Shown: positions 36,081 to 45,160, counted from the first letter of the stretch. The stretch is DNA of 64,000 nt from Halobacteriales archaeon QH_7_65_31 (GCA_003021785.1 PXQU01000014.1:1-64000); one strand, 5' to 3'. The notes: generated by a model not told the origin, from the letters alone. A program made the numbers and translations.

Positions 36081-37122
36081 GCATCTCACGGGCCTGTTCG
36101 ACCAGTTCGTCTGCACCCCGATCGATGAGGTCCTCGGCCAGCCGGGTGGCCGCTCGCCCGTGGCTCGCCACCGGGAGATCGCGGCTCAGCCGAATCGACT
36201 CCGTTCCGTCGACGGAGAGGACGCACGCAACCGTGTGGACGTACTGCCCCTGAAGCGCGGCGTAGACGCCGATCGGGGCGATACAGCCGCCGTTCAGCTC
36301 CGACAGGATCGTCCGCTCGACCGTCGTCTCGACGCGGGTCCGCGGATGATCGATGTCGGTGAGCAGATCGGCCGTCTCCCCGTCGGAGGCGGTCACGGCA
36401 ATCGCTCCCTGTCCCGGCGCGGGGACGAACGTCTCCGTATCGAACCGCTGGAACGCGACGTGATGGAGCAGTCCCGACCGGTCGAGTCCGGCCTCGGCCA
36501 TCACCAGCGCGTCGTACTCCGTCTCGACCTCGCGTTCGAGCGCCCGCTGTTCGATCGGTGCGCGGCTCTCGAACCACTCGTCTACCGCCCCTCGCTCCAG
36601 CTCACCGCTCTCGACCTGCTCGACTCGTCGCTCGTGCTCGCGCTGCAGCGAGGGGGCGAGCAGCTTCTCGATGCGGGTGTCCACGTTCCCGCGAATCGGT
36701 TCCACGTCGATATCCGACCGCTGTGCGTTCAGCTGTGCAGTTCGCCGGAGACTGCCGGTCCCGATTCTCGCACCGGAGGGTAGCTCCTCGAAGCTCGACC
36801 CGTCAGGGGTGACGAGCACGTCTCCCGCCGCTCCGCGTTCGAGCACCGCCCCGACGACGAGATCATCGGGGAACTCCGTCGGCATGTCCTTCATCGAGTG
36901 GACCGCGGCATCGAGTTCCCCCGAGAGCACCTGTTCGTCGAGCGCGCGCACGAACGCCCCCGTCTTGCCGAGCCGGTGGAGCAGTTCGTCCCGGATCTGG
37001 TCGCCTCTCGTCTCCACCTCGATCAGTTCGACGGTTCGTCGCCGGTTCGCGAGCCGGTCTTTGACGGTCCCGGCCTGTCGTATCGCCAGCTCGGAGCCGC
37101 GAGTGGCGAGCCGTATATCCAT
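36073..37122 (-). CDS. hemC: Hydroxymethylbilane synthase
   Basis: 349 residues. N-terminus MDIRLATRGSELAIRQAG, the VHSMKDMPT motif (79-ish), RIGTGSLRRTAQL, and the cofactor Cys in SELNGGCIAPIG that carries the dipyrromethane. Usual HemC is about 310 residues; this has an extra stretch of about 45 residues (approximately residues 154-202, rich in Glu and Arg) between RIEKL and YDALVMAEAGL. It makes the linear tetrapyrrole. First gene of the hemC-cobA-hemD operon. Confidence 0.93.
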   Translation of the reverse strand: MDIRLATRGSELAIRQAGTVKDRLANRRRTVELIEVETRGDQIRDELLHRLGKTGAFVRALDEQVLSGELDAAVHSMKDMPTEFPDDLVVGAVLERGAAGDVLVTPDGSSFEELPSGARIGTGSLRRTAQLNAQRSDIDVEPIRGNVDTRIEKLLAPSLQREHERRVEQVESGELERGAVDEWFESRAPIEQRALEREVETEYDALVMAEAGLDRSGLLHHVAFQRFDTETFVPAPGQGAIAVTASDGETADLLTDIDHPRTRVETTVERTILSELNGGCIAPIGVYAALQGQYVHTVACVLSVDGTESIRLSRDLPVASHGRAATRLAEDLIDRGADELVEQAREMHE

Positions 37123-37274
37123 ACCCCGAGTGGGTGGTCGACGCTCAAACCCCCTTCGGCTCTCGAACGATAAACCATATGTTGCGATAGCAAAACGGCG
37201 GTTGCAGAATCAGATAAATTCGGTATCGGTGATGATCCCAAAAAAACTTTGCATCTACCTGCTATCATTAGAAC

Positions 37275-37712
37275 ATGAATCGACGCAGTGTACTTGCTGC
37301 GACTGGGGCAGCAACAGTCGGGCTCGTTGGCACGAGCGGCTGCCTCGGCCTCGACAGTTCCAACAGAGACCCTCCTGCAAAGCTGTGTTTCGCGCGGTTG
37401 TTCAACGAGGACGACCAGCCTCGGACGCTTGACTTCGCCGTGGAAACACCCAGCGAGGACGGGGACGGAACGACGGACGTGTTCGCAGAATCCTACGATC
37501 TTGAGCCCGGCTCACTGAAGCGCATAGAACCGGAGTTAGGCGGCAGCGGCCAATACGTAGTACGAGCATCATCGGAAAGCGAGACAGTCCGTGTGTCGCT
37601 GTCGGAGAAGGTGGCTAATGCGGAGAAACAGCCCGAGGGAATCGCGTTGACATTCCGGGTGGTCAGCGGCGACAACTTCCCGTGGGACTGGAGGGTCTTC
37701 CCGGAGTGTTGA
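37275..37712 (+). CDS. Predicted Tat lipoprotein of unknown function
   Basis: 145 residues. The start MNRRSVLAATGAATVGLVG is a twin-arginine signal and TSGCLGL a lipobox (Cys23), so the mature acidic protein should be exported and lipid-anchored. It contains SSESETVRVSLSEK and ends FPWDWRVFPEC; the C-terminal Cys might pair with Cys in AKLCFARLF. No family recognised. Similar in size and plan to the lipoprotein at 8962, but the two sequences are not obviously homologous. Confidence 0.7.
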   Translation: MNRRSVLAATGAATVGLVGTSGCLGLDSSNRDPPAKLCFARLFNEDDQPRTLDFAVETPSEDGDGTTDVFAESYDLEPGSLKRIEPELGGSGQYVVRASSESETVRVSLSEKVANAEKQPEGIALTFRVVSGDNFPWDWRVFPEC

Positions 37713-38141
37713 TGCAGGAGCAGTAACGGGCTGATCAGCGTTGTGAGCAAACGCTGTCGGTTCGTTCAAAATTCGACACGAACGTGGCGCTACACTGTCG
37801 ACGAGGTTAGGATGTCGCCGCCGCCGCTCAGTGTCACCCTCACCCGCCACGCTTTCACAGCGACACTTCTCCCCGGGCGTGATACTCTTCACGAGAGCCA
37901 AGCGGATCATGTGGGGCGTGACCGTGACCCAGACGGCGTGAGACTCACGAGATCCACGTCGGTAATCCCGTACTCGTCCAGTTGGTAGCGAGCCGATGAC
38001 GTTTCCTCCCGCAACTCGTTGCTCCTGAGATGCAGTACGGCCCAGAACGTCGGCACACGGCGGCTCTCACTGCGTGGCGACGTACCGTTTCCCCTCGACA
38101 ACTCCACGAGAGCTTTTGAGGTTGGGAGCCGTACTCTGAGT
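37713..38141. other. Intergenic stretch without a confident gene
   Basis: 429 bp between the lipoprotein and glutaredoxin-like genes. A minus-strand open frame (37907-38236) includes LRSNELREETSSARYQLDEYG, which faintly resembles the edge of a winged-helix regulator, but it runs into antisense of the downstream gene and has no good start; it may be a decayed remnant. The last 30 nt before 38142 contain AGAGCTTTTGAGG, a possible promoter element. Otherwise nothing clear. Confidence 0.5.
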
Positions 38142-38399
38142 ATGGCACTCGAACTGTACGAACTCGAAGGCTGCCCGTACTGTGCGAAAGTGATCGACAA
38201 GCTGGACGAACTCGACTTGGAGTACGAGTCCCACATGGTTCCGCGCTCGCACGACGAGCGGACCGAGGTCGAGCAGGTGAGCGGTCAGACCGGCGTTCCC
38301 GTGCTCATCGACGAGGAGCACGGCGTCGACGGAATGCCCGAGAGCGACGACATCGTCGCGTATCTGGAGGAGACGTACGGCGCGAGCGCCGGCGCGTAA
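38142..38399 (+). CDS. Glutaredoxin/GST-N-terminal-like thioredoxin-fold protein
   Basis: 85 residues. The active-site motif ELEGCPYCAKV (CPYC, Cys11 and Cys14) follows the first strand, and GQTGVPVLID holds the cis-proline, as in glutaredoxins. The tail MPESDDIVAYLEETYG is the last helix of a glutathione S-transferase N-terminal domain. It likely reduces disulfides with gamma-glutamylcysteine or a thioredoxin-type donor, since haloarchaea lack glutathione. The ATG at 38142 gives a full domain; the longer frame upstream is non-coding. Confidence 0.85.
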   Translation: MALELYELEGCPYCAKVIDKLDELDLEYESHMVPRSHDERTEVEQVSGQTGVPVLIDEEHGVDGMPESDDIVAYLEETYGASAGA

Positions 38400-38455
38400 G
38401 CCGCGACGTTCGACGTTTCTGTTTTTCTGACGGCGCTATCAGGTCGACAGCGGCC

Positions 38456-39793
38456 TCACAGACAGTCCCGATAGGCGTCGAGCGTCGCCTCGACGTCGTC
38501 TTCGGTGTGGGCATACGAGACGAAGTTCGCCTCGAACTGGTTCTGTGAGACGAGGACGCCTTCGTCGCGCATCGCCGGCCGAAACAGCCGGGCGTATCGG
38601 TCGGTCTCCATCCGTGCGGCGTCGGTCCCGCGCTTGGGACACGAGCCGAACCGAGCACACTCGGGGTCCTGCCGACAGCCGTCCGCACAGCAGTCGCTCT
38701 GTGGCGGGGACTCCGCGCGAGTGAACGCGACTTTGAACACGGAGTCGCTGCCGACGACGGTGTACTCCGGCGCGCGTTCCGCGAGAATCGCGGTCAACCC
38801 CTCGCGAAGCTGGCGCCCGAGATCGTTGATATGCTCGTAGACGTCGTGTTCGGCGGCGTATTTCAGTCCCTCCAAGCCCGCAGCTATCGTCGCCGGATGC
38901 CCGGAGAACGTGCCGGCCTGAAACACCTCGCCAGACGGGGTGAACTGCTCGATATACTCGGTCTTCCCGCCGATCGCGCCGACGGGGAACCCCCCGCCGA
39001 TTATCTTCCCGAAGGTCGTCAGGTCGGGATCGATACCGAACTTCGACTGGGCACAGCCGAGTCCGCCGATACGGAAGCCGGTGATGACCTCGTCCCAGAC
39101 GAGGAGCGAGCCGGCGTCCTCACACAGCTGTGCGAGCGTCTCGTGATACCCCTTCTCGGGGTAGGCGATCCCGGAGTTGGCCTGTATCGGCTCGACGAGG
39201 ACGCCCGCGATCTCGTCGCCGTGGTCCTCGAACACCTGTTTCGCGGTCTCGGTGTCGTTGAACGGCACGGGGATCGTCTCCTGTGCGAACGACTGCGGGA
39301 TTCCGTGCGTCGAGGGGCGGGGCTGTTCGGGGCCTCCTTCGACGAGCGTCGATTCCTGTGCGCCGTGATACCCACCCTGCATCACGACGATCTTGTTGCG
39401 CTCGGTCGCGGCACGGGCGAGCCGAACCGCCGAGACCGTCGCCTCGGTCCCGCTGTTGACGAAGCGGAGCATCTCGACCGAGGGGACGTGCCGGGTGACG
39501 AACTCGGCGTGCTCGACCTCCAGCTCCGTCGGCATCCCGAAGACAGGTCCCTCTGAAACGCGCCGCTGGACCGCCGCCGTCACCGATTCGGGCAGGTCGT
39601 GCCCGTACAGCAGCGGGCCGAGTCCCTGAATCCAGTCGACGTAGCGGTTGCCGTCGGCGTCGATGACGTGACCGCCGTCGCCCGTCTGTGCGAACACGGG
39701 GTACGGCTGGGGAGCGGCCCGGACCGCAGAATTGACGCCGCCGGGAAGCACTGACAGCGCCCGGTCGTAGATCTCGCGTGACTGGTCGTACAT
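38456..39793 (-). CDS. hemL: Glutamate-1-semialdehyde 2,1-aminomutase
   Basis: 445 residues from the ATG at 39793 (TAAC element about 27 nt upstream). PLP-Lys in [19 protein letters not shown]; the N-terminal [18 protein letters not shown] is the HemL gate region. It makes 5-aminolevulinate from glutamate semialdehyde, the first committed tetrapyrrole step. A Cys-rich insertion lies at about residues 368-385 (Cys at 368, 369, 373, 379, 385), which I believe occurs in other haloarchaeal HemL but not in bacterial ones. Opposite strand to glutaredoxin gene, tail to tail. Confidence 0.93.
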   Translation of the reverse strand: MYDQSREIYDRALSVLPGGVNSAVRAAPQPYPVFAQTGDGGHVIDADGNRYVDWIQGLGPLLYGHDLPESVTAAVQRRVSEGPVFGMPTELEVEHAEFVTRHVPSVEMLRFVNSGTEATVSAVRLARAATERNKIVVMQGGYHGAQESTLVEGGPEQPRPSTHGIPQSFAQETIPVPFNDTETAKQVFEDHGDEIAGVLVEPIQANSGIAYPEKGYHETLAQLCEDAGSLLVWDEVITGFRIGGLGCAQSKFGIDPDLTTFGKIIGGGFPVGAIGGKTEYIEQFTPSGEVFQAGTFSGHPATIAAGLEGLKYAAEHDVYEHINDLGRQLREGLTAILAERAPEYTVVGSDSVFKVAFTRAESPPQSDCCADGCRQDPECARFGSCPKRGTDAARMETDRYARLFRPAMRDEGVLVSQNQFEANFVSYAHTEDDVEATLDAYRDCL

Positions 39794-39877
39794 GTCCGCG
39801 GGTTCGGTCGCCCGGCTGTTAGTCGTTTCTCGTCTCCTCCGACACGCTAATGCCACGTCCACTCAACGTGTCAGTTA

Positions 39878-40489
39878 ATGTTCCCCTCCTCGTGGAAGCG
39901 CGACTTCGCCAGCGGGCTCGTGGTTCTCGTCCCGGTGCTCGCAACGATGTTCGTCATCGCATATCTGTACGGTCTTCTCTTTGGCGTCATCGCCGGGACC
40001 GGGATTCTCGGCCGCTACCCAAACATTCCGACCGCGGCGTACGTCCCGCTCGCGCTGGTCTTCTTCGTCCTCCTCGTTCTGGCGGTCGGCTATCTGATGC
40101 GTACCACCGTCGGCGACATCATCGAGCGCGCGCTCGACGACGTGTTCAACGCTATCCCCGGACTCCGAATCGTCTACAACGCATCGAAGATGGCGGCCGA
40201 AACCGCCTTCTCCGGCACGACCGATCTCCAAGCCCCCGTCAAGCTCGAAGTGTGGGACGGACTCCGCATGACCGCGTTCAAGACGGGGAAGACGACCGAC
40301 GACGGCCGCGACGTGCTCTTCTTGCCGACTTCGCCGAACATCACGACCGGGTTCGTCATCGAGGTCGAGCCACACGAGTACACCCCGACCAACGAGAGCG
40401 TCGAAGACGCACTCACGCGCGTCCTGTCCGCCGGGTTCGGCGAGAACGAGTCGGACCTCCCCGACGAGCTACTCGACGAGCAGCCCTAA
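39878..40489 (+). CDS. DUF502 family membrane protein
   Basis: 203 residues. Two N-terminal membrane helices (SGLVVLVPVLATMFVIAYLYG and AAYVPLALVFFVLLVLAVGYL), then the conserved DUF502 soluble domain: ERALDDVFNAIPGLRIVYNASKMAAET (IPxxxxIY), FKTGKTTDDGRDVLFLPTSPNITTGF with a Thr/Pro-rich TSPNITTG loop. Proteins of this family are widespread but have no known biochemical role. Stop overlaps the convergent proline dehydrogenase stop by 4 nt (CTAA). Confidence 0.85.
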   Translation: MFPSSWKRDFASGLVVLVPVLATMFVIAYLYGLLFGVIAGTGILGRYPNIPTAAYVPLALVFFVLLVLAVGYLMRTTVGDIIERALDDVFNAIPGLRIVYNASKMAAETAFSGTTDLQAPVKLEVWDGLRMTAFKTGKTTDDGRDVLFLPTSPNITTGFVIEVEPHEYTPTNESVEDALTRVLSAGFGENESDLPDELLDEQP

Positions 40490-41316
40490 GAGAGGAGCGC
40501 CCGGGCCGCGAACAGCACGTTCTCCTTGCGCTCGCGCACCCGCCGGTAGAAGTACGAGAGCCACTTCCCGCCGAACGGGACGTACTGGTAGCTCTCGTAC
40601 CCGTCCGCTGCCAGTGCGCGCTGCTCGTCGCCGCGAACGCCCATCAGCATCTGCACCTCGAACGGAGTCCCGTGTTCCTCGTGTAGCTCCTTCGCGTACT
40701 CGATCATCTCGGGATCGTGACTGCCGACGGCGACGTGATCCGCGTGTTCGAACAGATACGCGAGGTTCTCCCGGTAGGCGCGGTTGACGTCGGCCTTCTC
40801 GCCGTAGGCGATCCGGCTCGGCGGGTCATATGCGCCCTTTACGAGTCGCACCGTCACCGGGGTCTGGACGAGTCGCCGGAGATCGTCGGGCGTCCGTTTC
40901 ATGTTCGCCTGCACGCACAGCCCCATCTCGGGATAGGTCTCCGCACAGTCGGTGACCGCGTCCAGCGTCGCGTCGACGGTCGTGTGGTCTTCCATATCGA
41001 CCCAGACGAAGACGCCGCGCTCGGCGGCCACGTCGACGATGCGTGAGAGGTTGTCGGCGAACGTCTCGTCGCTGATATCGAGACCGATCTGACTCGGTTT
41101 CACGGAGATGCAGGCGTCCAGTCCGGTCGTCGAGATACGCTCCACGAGATCGATATACGTCTCCGTGTCGTCGCTGGCGTCCGCGGTGTCATCGTAATGC
41201 TCGCCGAGGAGATTGAAGATCGTCCCGACCCCGTCGTCGTTCAGGGCGCGGGTGTGATCCAGTGCAGACGAGATATCCTCGCCCGCGACGAACCGATCTG
41301 CGATGGGCGGAAGCAT
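40486..41316 (-). CDS. putA: Proline dehydrogenase
   Basis: 276 residues, the single-domain PRODH barrel. Motifs: [27 protein letters not shown] (active-site region), [22 protein letters not shown], and [17 protein letters not shown], together with the C-terminal [22 protein letters not shown] with the paired Arg that binds proline carboxylate. It oxidises proline to pyrroline-5-carboxylate with FAD and passes electrons to the quinone pool. No P5C dehydrogenase is next to it. Confidence 0.92.
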   Translation of the reverse strand: MLPPIADRFVAGEDISSALDHTRALNDDGVGTIFNLLGEHYDDTADASDDTETYIDLVERISTTGLDACISVKPSQIGLDISDETFADNLSRIVDVAAERGVFVWVDMEDHTTVDATLDAVTDCAETYPEMGLCVQANMKRTPDDLRRLVQTPVTVRLVKGAYDPPSRIAYGEKADVNRAYRENLAYLFEHADHVAVGSHDPEMIEYAKELHEEHGTPFEVQMLMGVRGDEQRALAADGYESYQYVPFGGKWLSYFYRRVRERKENVLFAARALLS

Positions 41317-41381
41317 ACGCGTCGTAACACCCCCGCAGGTAAGCCAGTGTCCCTCCCATGGTCGCCGTCGGATCGTGGCGG

Positions 41382-41388
41382 TTTTTAT
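41382..41388 (+). promoter_or_regulatory. TATA box of carS
   Basis: TTTTTAT about 26 nt upstream of the ATG at 41411, consistent with a leaderless transcript and deciding the start over longer upstream frames. Confidence 0.6.
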
Positions 41389-41410
41389 CTACACCCACGC
41401 ACCCGGCAGT

Positions 41411-41953
41411 ATGCTCGCCGAGACCGTCGCCGTCGCGCTCTGGACGATGCTCCCTGCGTATATCCCGAACAACGCGGCTGTGCTGTTCGGCGGCGGCGCT
41501 CCGATCGACGGCGGTCACACCTACGACGGTCGACGGCTCCTCGGCGACGGGAAGACGTGGCGCGGCACTGCCGCCGGCACGCTCGCCGGTGTCGCGCTCG
41601 CGATCGGGTTGAACGGGCTCAGCGACTCGGCCGCGGGGCTGTTCGGGTTCGATCTGCCGACGTTCCCGCTCGCCGGGGCCGTCGCCCTCGCGTTCGGTGC
41701 GATGCTCGGTGACATCCTCGCCTCGCTCGTCAAACGCCGGCTCGGTCGCGCCCGCGGCGCGTCGGTCCCCGGGCTCGATCAGCTGGATTTCGTCGTCGCC
41801 GCGCTCCTGCTCGCGTTCGCGTTCGCGCCCGAGTGGGCGGTCGACGTGTTCACGCTCCCGGTCGTCGTCGTCGCCGTCGTTATCACCCCGGTTCTCCATC
41901 TCTCGGCGAACGGCGTCGCGTATCTGTTAGGGTTGAAGCAGGAGCCGTACTAA
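41411..41953 (+). CDS. carS: CDP-archaeol synthase (CarS)
   Basis: 180 residues with about five membrane helices and the CarS/CdsA-type motif [19 protein letters not shown] (GDxKTWRG, residues about 41-55), followed by [13 protein letters not shown], in which the Asp residues bind Mg2+ (S-x-x-K-R-x-x-x-x-x-D type ending). It activates the archaeal core lipid digeranylgeranylglyceryl phosphate with CTP. Length is typical for archaeal CarS (about 170-190). Confidence 0.92.
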   Translation: MLAETVAVALWTMLPAYIPNNAAVLFGGGAPIDGGHTYDGRRLLGDGKTWRGTAAGTLAGVALAIGLNGLSDSAAGLFGFDLPTFPLAGAVALAFGAMLGDILASLVKRRLGRARGASVPGLDQLDFVVAALLLAFAFAPEWAVDVFTLPVVVVAVVITPVLHLSANGVAYLLGLKQEPY

Positions 41954-42058
41954 CACATCTTCTTCGCGTTGGGGCTTCCCCGCGTGCCCTTGACGCAATG
42001 AAACGCCTCTCTCTGGGACTGTCTGTCTCCCCTCCCGTCCCCAGACGCCCGACGGAAC

Positions 42059-42604
42059 CTACACGCTCAACAGGAACACCGTCGCGCCCGCGAGCAGACC
42101 CTCGAACGAGAGCGTGCCGATCGCCGACAGCAGGAGAAACTCCCGGTCGCTGAGCTCGGCGAACCCGGCCGGAATCGTGAACATCCCGCGCGTGAACAGC
42201 AGCGAGTTCGACACCGGAACGACGACCGGTCCCCAGCGCTCGAACCAGTCGTCGAAGCGGTCGAGTCGGTCGTCGCTGATGCGGACCCACCGCGATTCGA
42301 GCAGGCGTTCGCGACCCAGCCGCTTCGAGGCGGTAAAGAGGGCGAACTGCCCGACTGTCGCACCGATCACCGCGATGGTGAGCAGGACGAACACGTCGAG
42401 CGGGCTGCCGTCGGTCAGAAACACCGCCGCCGGAATGATCCCTTCACTCGGGATGAAGTAGAGTAACATCGCCCCTTCGAGCACGAAGACACCGAGCACG
42501 ATAGCCAGTCCGAACTCCGAGGCGAGCACGTCACGGAGCACGGGCAACGCCTCCTGCAGGCTGTTGGAGAGATAGCCGGCGATATCTATCTGGAGGGGAC
42601 TCAC
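42059..42604 (-). CDS. DedA/SNARE-associated family membrane protein
   Basis: 181 residues with about four to five membrane helices and the DedA core FIPSEGIIPAAVFL (ending of motif with conserved Glu), VIGATVGQFALFTASKRLGRERLLES, and WFERWGPVVVPVSNSLLFTRGMFTIPAGFAELSDREFLL. DedA-family proteins are lipid flippases/scramblases in bacteria (undecaprenyl or phosphatidylethanolamine) and their archaeal role is uncertain. Transcribed away from hemB. Confidence 0.85.
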   Translation of the reverse strand: MSPLQIDIAGYLSNSLQEALPVLRDVLASEFGLAIVLGVFVLEGAMLLYFIPSEGIIPAAVFLTDGSPLDVFVLLTIAVIGATVGQFALFTASKRLGRERLLESRWVRISDDRLDRFDDWFERWGPVVVPVSNSLLFTRGMFTIPAGFAELSDREFLLLSAIGTLSFEGLLAGATVFLLSV

Positions 42605-42684
42605 AGCCGCGATTCTGCGGGTGACGGTAAATTCCTTTTCCTGTCGAACGACGCGGTTTTTGCCGACGCGTTCCGAGCGCGTGT

Positions 42685-43665
42685 ATGCACCCGACCGACC
42701 GACCGCGCCGGCTCCGCGCGGACGGGATTCGCGATCTCGTCGCCGAGACGTCCCTCGCCCCGTCTGATTTCGTCGTCCCCGTCTTCGTCGACGCGACGGC
42801 CGACGAGCGCGTCCCGATCGAGTCGATGCCCGGCCACGAGCGCGTCCCCGTCGACGGGATCGTCGAGCGCGTCGCGGAGATACGGGCGACCGGCGTCGAG
42901 TCGGTCATGCTGTTCGGCATCCCCGACTCGAAGGACGCGACCGGCTCGCGGGCCGACGCCGACGACGGTGTCGTCCAGCGCGCGCTCCGGCGACTCGACG
43001 CCGAGACGGACGCGTACGTCGTCGCCGACCTCTGTCTGTGTGAGTACACCGACCACGGCCACTGTGGCATTCTCGAAGCCGACGCCCAGACGGACGCACA
43101 GCTGACAGTCCGTAACGACGCGACGCTCGACCGCTACGCGTCCATCGCGCAGTCGTACGCCGACGCCGGTGCGGACATGATCGCTCCCTCGGGGATGATG
43201 GACGGCCAGATCGAGGCCGTCCGCTCGGCGCTCGACGCTGACGGCCACGAGACGCTCCCGATCATGGCCTACGCCGCGAAGTACGAATCCGGCTTCTACG
43301 GTCCGTTCCGCGACGCGGCCGACGGCGCGCCCGCCTTCGGCGACCGCCGCCACTACCAGATGGACCCCGCAAACCGCCGGGAGGCACACCGCGAGGTGGG
43401 TCTCGACGCGCGACAGGGGGCCGACGCCCTGCTCGTGAAGCCCGCCCTCCCGTATCTGGATGTCGTCGCAGACGTGCGCGAGGGCTTCGACCGGCCCGTC
43501 GCCGCGTACAACGTCTCCGGCGAGTACGCGATGCTCCACGCCGCGGCCGAGCAGGGGTGGCTCGATCTCGACGCCGTCGCCCGCGAGTCGCTGCTCTCGA
43601 TCAAGCGCGCCGGCGCGGACCTCATCGTTACCTACTTCGGAGAGCGAGTCGCCGCACAGCTGTAA
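42685..43665 (+). CDS. hemB: Porphobilinogen synthase (5-aminolevulinate dehydratase)
   Basis: 326 residues. Zinc-type cysteine motif VVADLCLCEYTDHGHCG, Schiff-base Lys in MAYAAKYES and in LVKPALPY, plus the ADMIAPSGMMDGQIEA motif. It condenses two aminolevulinate molecules into porphobilinogen. N-terminus HPTDRPRRLRADGIRDLVAE is normal for archaeal HemB. It is not linked to the hemC operon but lies within 10 kb of it and of hemL. Confidence 0.95.
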   Translation: MHPTDRPRRLRADGIRDLVAETSLAPSDFVVPVFVDATADERVPIESMPGHERVPVDGIVERVAEIRATGVESVMLFGIPDSKDATGSRADADDGVVQRALRRLDAETDAYVVADLCLCEYTDHGHCGILEADAQTDAQLTVRNDATLDRYASIAQSYADAGADMIAPSGMMDGQIEAVRSALDADGHETLPIMAYAAKYESGFYGPFRDAADGAPAFGDRRHYQMDPANRREAHREVGLDARQGADALLVKPALPYLDVVADVREGFDRPVAAYNVSGEYAMLHAAAEQGWLDLDAVARESLLSIKRAGADLIVTYFGERVAAQL

Positions 43666-43746
43666 GTACGGCAAGCGTTGTCGCGCGCCGGGCGTGAACT
43701 CCCCCGACTCTCCCCGTCTGGTCCCGAGCGACGGAAGTGATTCTGA

Positions 43747-43854
43747 ATGAGCGACGAGATCGAGTGTGTCGTCGCCGATATCGCCGCCGTCGAGGTGGCC
43801 GAGGCGATCGCCGACGCCGCCCGCACCGGCAACACCGGCTCCGAGGCGGTCTGA
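43747..43854 (+). CDS. 35-residue P-II-C-terminus-like peptide, possible gene remnant
   Basis: A 35-codon frame (MSDEIECVVADIAAVEVAEAI...) starts 81 nt after hemB. Residues 13-35 resemble the C-terminal helix of P-II signalling proteins (pattern AxxAARTG), and the end TGSEAV resembles the P-II terminus (RTGExGxxAV); the 20 or so residues that normally separate the two are missing. It may be a deleted P-II gene fragment, a real micro-protein, or a coincidence. Codon use is host-like. Confidence 0.4.
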   Translation: MSDEIECVVADIAAVEVAEAIADAARTGNTGSEAV

Positions 43855-43866
43855 GGGGCCGGCGCG

Positions 43867-43873
43867 TTTTTGT
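43867..43873 (+). promoter_or_regulatory. TATA box of CPBP protease gene
   Basis: TTTTTGT about 26 nt before the GTG at 43896. Together with its flank it forms CGGCGCGTTTTTGT, identical over 14 bases with the pyrE promoter at 44557-44570. Confidence 0.55.
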
Positions 43874-43895
43874 ACGGTTGCTCACAGAAGAGAGT

Positions 43896-44552
43896 GTGAC
43901 GCTCCCGACTGTTCTCGGTGGGCTCTGTCTCTGCTTTCTCGGCTTCGAGACGAAGAGCCGCGCGCTCGACGCGATCGGCATCGAGAGCGACCGTGCCGCC
44001 CATCTCGGGAAGTGGGTCGTTCTGCTCGCGCTCGTCGGCTGGGTGCTCGTCGTCGAAAACCGGGCACTCGCGAGTATCGGCTGGCGACTCGCCGGCACAC
44101 CGGTTGAGACGGTCTGGTGGACGCTCGGGACGGCGGTCGCACTGCTTGCCGCGAACGTCGTGTTCGCGCCGCTGTGGGCGCGGCTCCCCGGCGACGACGC
44201 GATACGAGATGGAATGGGTGAGTTCGCCGGGCTCTCGGTGAGCGAGAAAGTCGCGATCTCGATAACCGCCGGTGTGACAGAGGAGCCGCTGTTTCGCGGC
44301 TACCCCATCGAGCGCATCGGTGAGGTGACCGGATTCCCGATCCTCGGCGCGCTCGTCGGTGGTCTCGCGTTTCTCGTAGGTCACGTCGGCGACGTGTGGA
44401 GCCCGGCGGCCGCCGCACGGATGGCTCAACCGACCGTCGTCCTCACCGGCGTCTATCTCCTCACCGGGTCGCTCCCGGTCGTCGTGGCGGCACACGCGCT
44501 CAACGACGTCGTCGGGCTGCTGCTCGCCGAGCGATACGTCGATTCGACGTGA
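43896..44552 (+). CDS. CPBP-family intramembrane metalloprotease
   Basis: 218 residues, GTG start supported by a TATA box at -26. About six hydrophobic helices. Motif 1 [17 protein letters not shown] contains the catalytic EE-x3-R, motif 2 [13 protein letters not shown] has the His, motif 3 [12 protein letters not shown] has the HxxxN/D type. This is the CaaX-protease/bacteriocin-processing (CPBP) fold; the archaeal substrate is unknown. Confidence 0.88.
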   Translation: MTLPTVLGGLCLCFLGFETKSRALDAIGIESDRAAHLGKWVVLLALVGWVLVVENRALASIGWRLAGTPVETVWWTLGTAVALLAANVVFAPLWARLPGDDAIRDGMGEFAGLSVSEKVAISITAGVTEEPLFRGYPIERIGEVTGFPILGALVGGLAFLVGHVGDVWSPAAAARMAQPTVVLTGVYLLTGSLPVVVAAHALNDVVGLLLAERYVDST

Positions 44553-44563
44553 CTGTCGGCGCG

Positions 44564-44570
44564 TTTTTGT
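44564..44570 (+). promoter_or_regulatory. TATA box of pyrE
   Basis: TTTTTGT about 26 nt before the GTG start at 44593. The 14-base stretch around it is identical to that of the preceding gene's promoter, with the same spacing to the start. Confidence 0.55.
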
Positions 44571-44592
44571 TCCGGCGCTCGGACCTCCGCGT

Positions 44593-45111
44593 GTGACCGA
44601 CGATCTCATCGCGGCGCTCCGAGAGGCCGACGCCGTCCAGTACGGCGAGTTCGAGCTCTCACACGGGGGACACTCGGAGTACTACGTCGATAAGTATCTG
44701 TTCGAGACGGACCCGCACTGTCTGCGGCTGGTCGCGAAGGCGTTCGCACGGCGGCTCGACGACACGCGACTCGCTGGCGTCGCGCTCGGGGCCGTCCCGC
44801 TCGTCGCCGCCACGAGCGTCGCGACCGACGCGTCGTACGTCATCGTCCGCAAGCGGGCCAAGGAGTACGGGACCGGCAACCGGATCGAGGGGCGATTCGA
44901 GACCGGCGAGGAGGTCGTCGTGCTGGAAGATATCGCTACGACCGGCCAGTCCGCCGTCGATGCCGTCGAAGCACTCCGCGAGGCCGGGGCGGTGGTCGAT
45001 CGCGTCCTCGTCGTCGTGGACAGAGAGGAGGGCGCGCGGGCGCACCTCGCCGACCACGGCGTGGAGCTGGAGTCGCTCGTCACTGCCTCCGAGCTGCTCG
45101 ACGACCGCTGA
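44593..45111 (+). CDS. pyrE: Orotate phosphoribosyltransferase
   Basis: 172 residues, GTG start, TATA at -26. PRPP-binding motif in [21 protein letters not shown], orotate/flexible loop in [18 protein letters not shown], and N-terminal [20 protein letters not shown]. Catalyses OMP formation from orotate and PRPP in UMP synthesis. Length matches archaeal PyrE (about 170-180). Confidence 0.93.
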   Translation: MTDDLIAALREADAVQYGEFELSHGGHSEYYVDKYLFETDPHCLRLVAKAFARRLDDTRLAGVALGAVPLVAATSVATDASYVIVRKRAKEYGTGNRIEGRFETGEEVVVLEDIATTGQSAVDAVEALREAGAVVDRVLVVVDREEGARAHLADHGVELESLVTASELLDDR

Positions 45112-45152
45112 GGGGTCCGGCTGACGGGTAGCGCCCCCGGGAGAAAGGACAG

Positions 45153-45160
45153 GGATAAAT
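45153..45160 (+). promoter_or_regulatory. TATA-like element of the ribosomal/SRP operon
   Basis: GGATAAAT about 30 nt upstream of the rpl39e ATG at 45187. It is the only AT-rich element before the operon and probably drives rpl39e to ftsY. Confidence 0.5.

Noticed and set aside
37907-38236. Minus-strand frame faintly like a winged-helix edge
   Set aside because: Runs across the glutaredoxin-like gene and lacks a start and core fold; kept only as a possible remnant.
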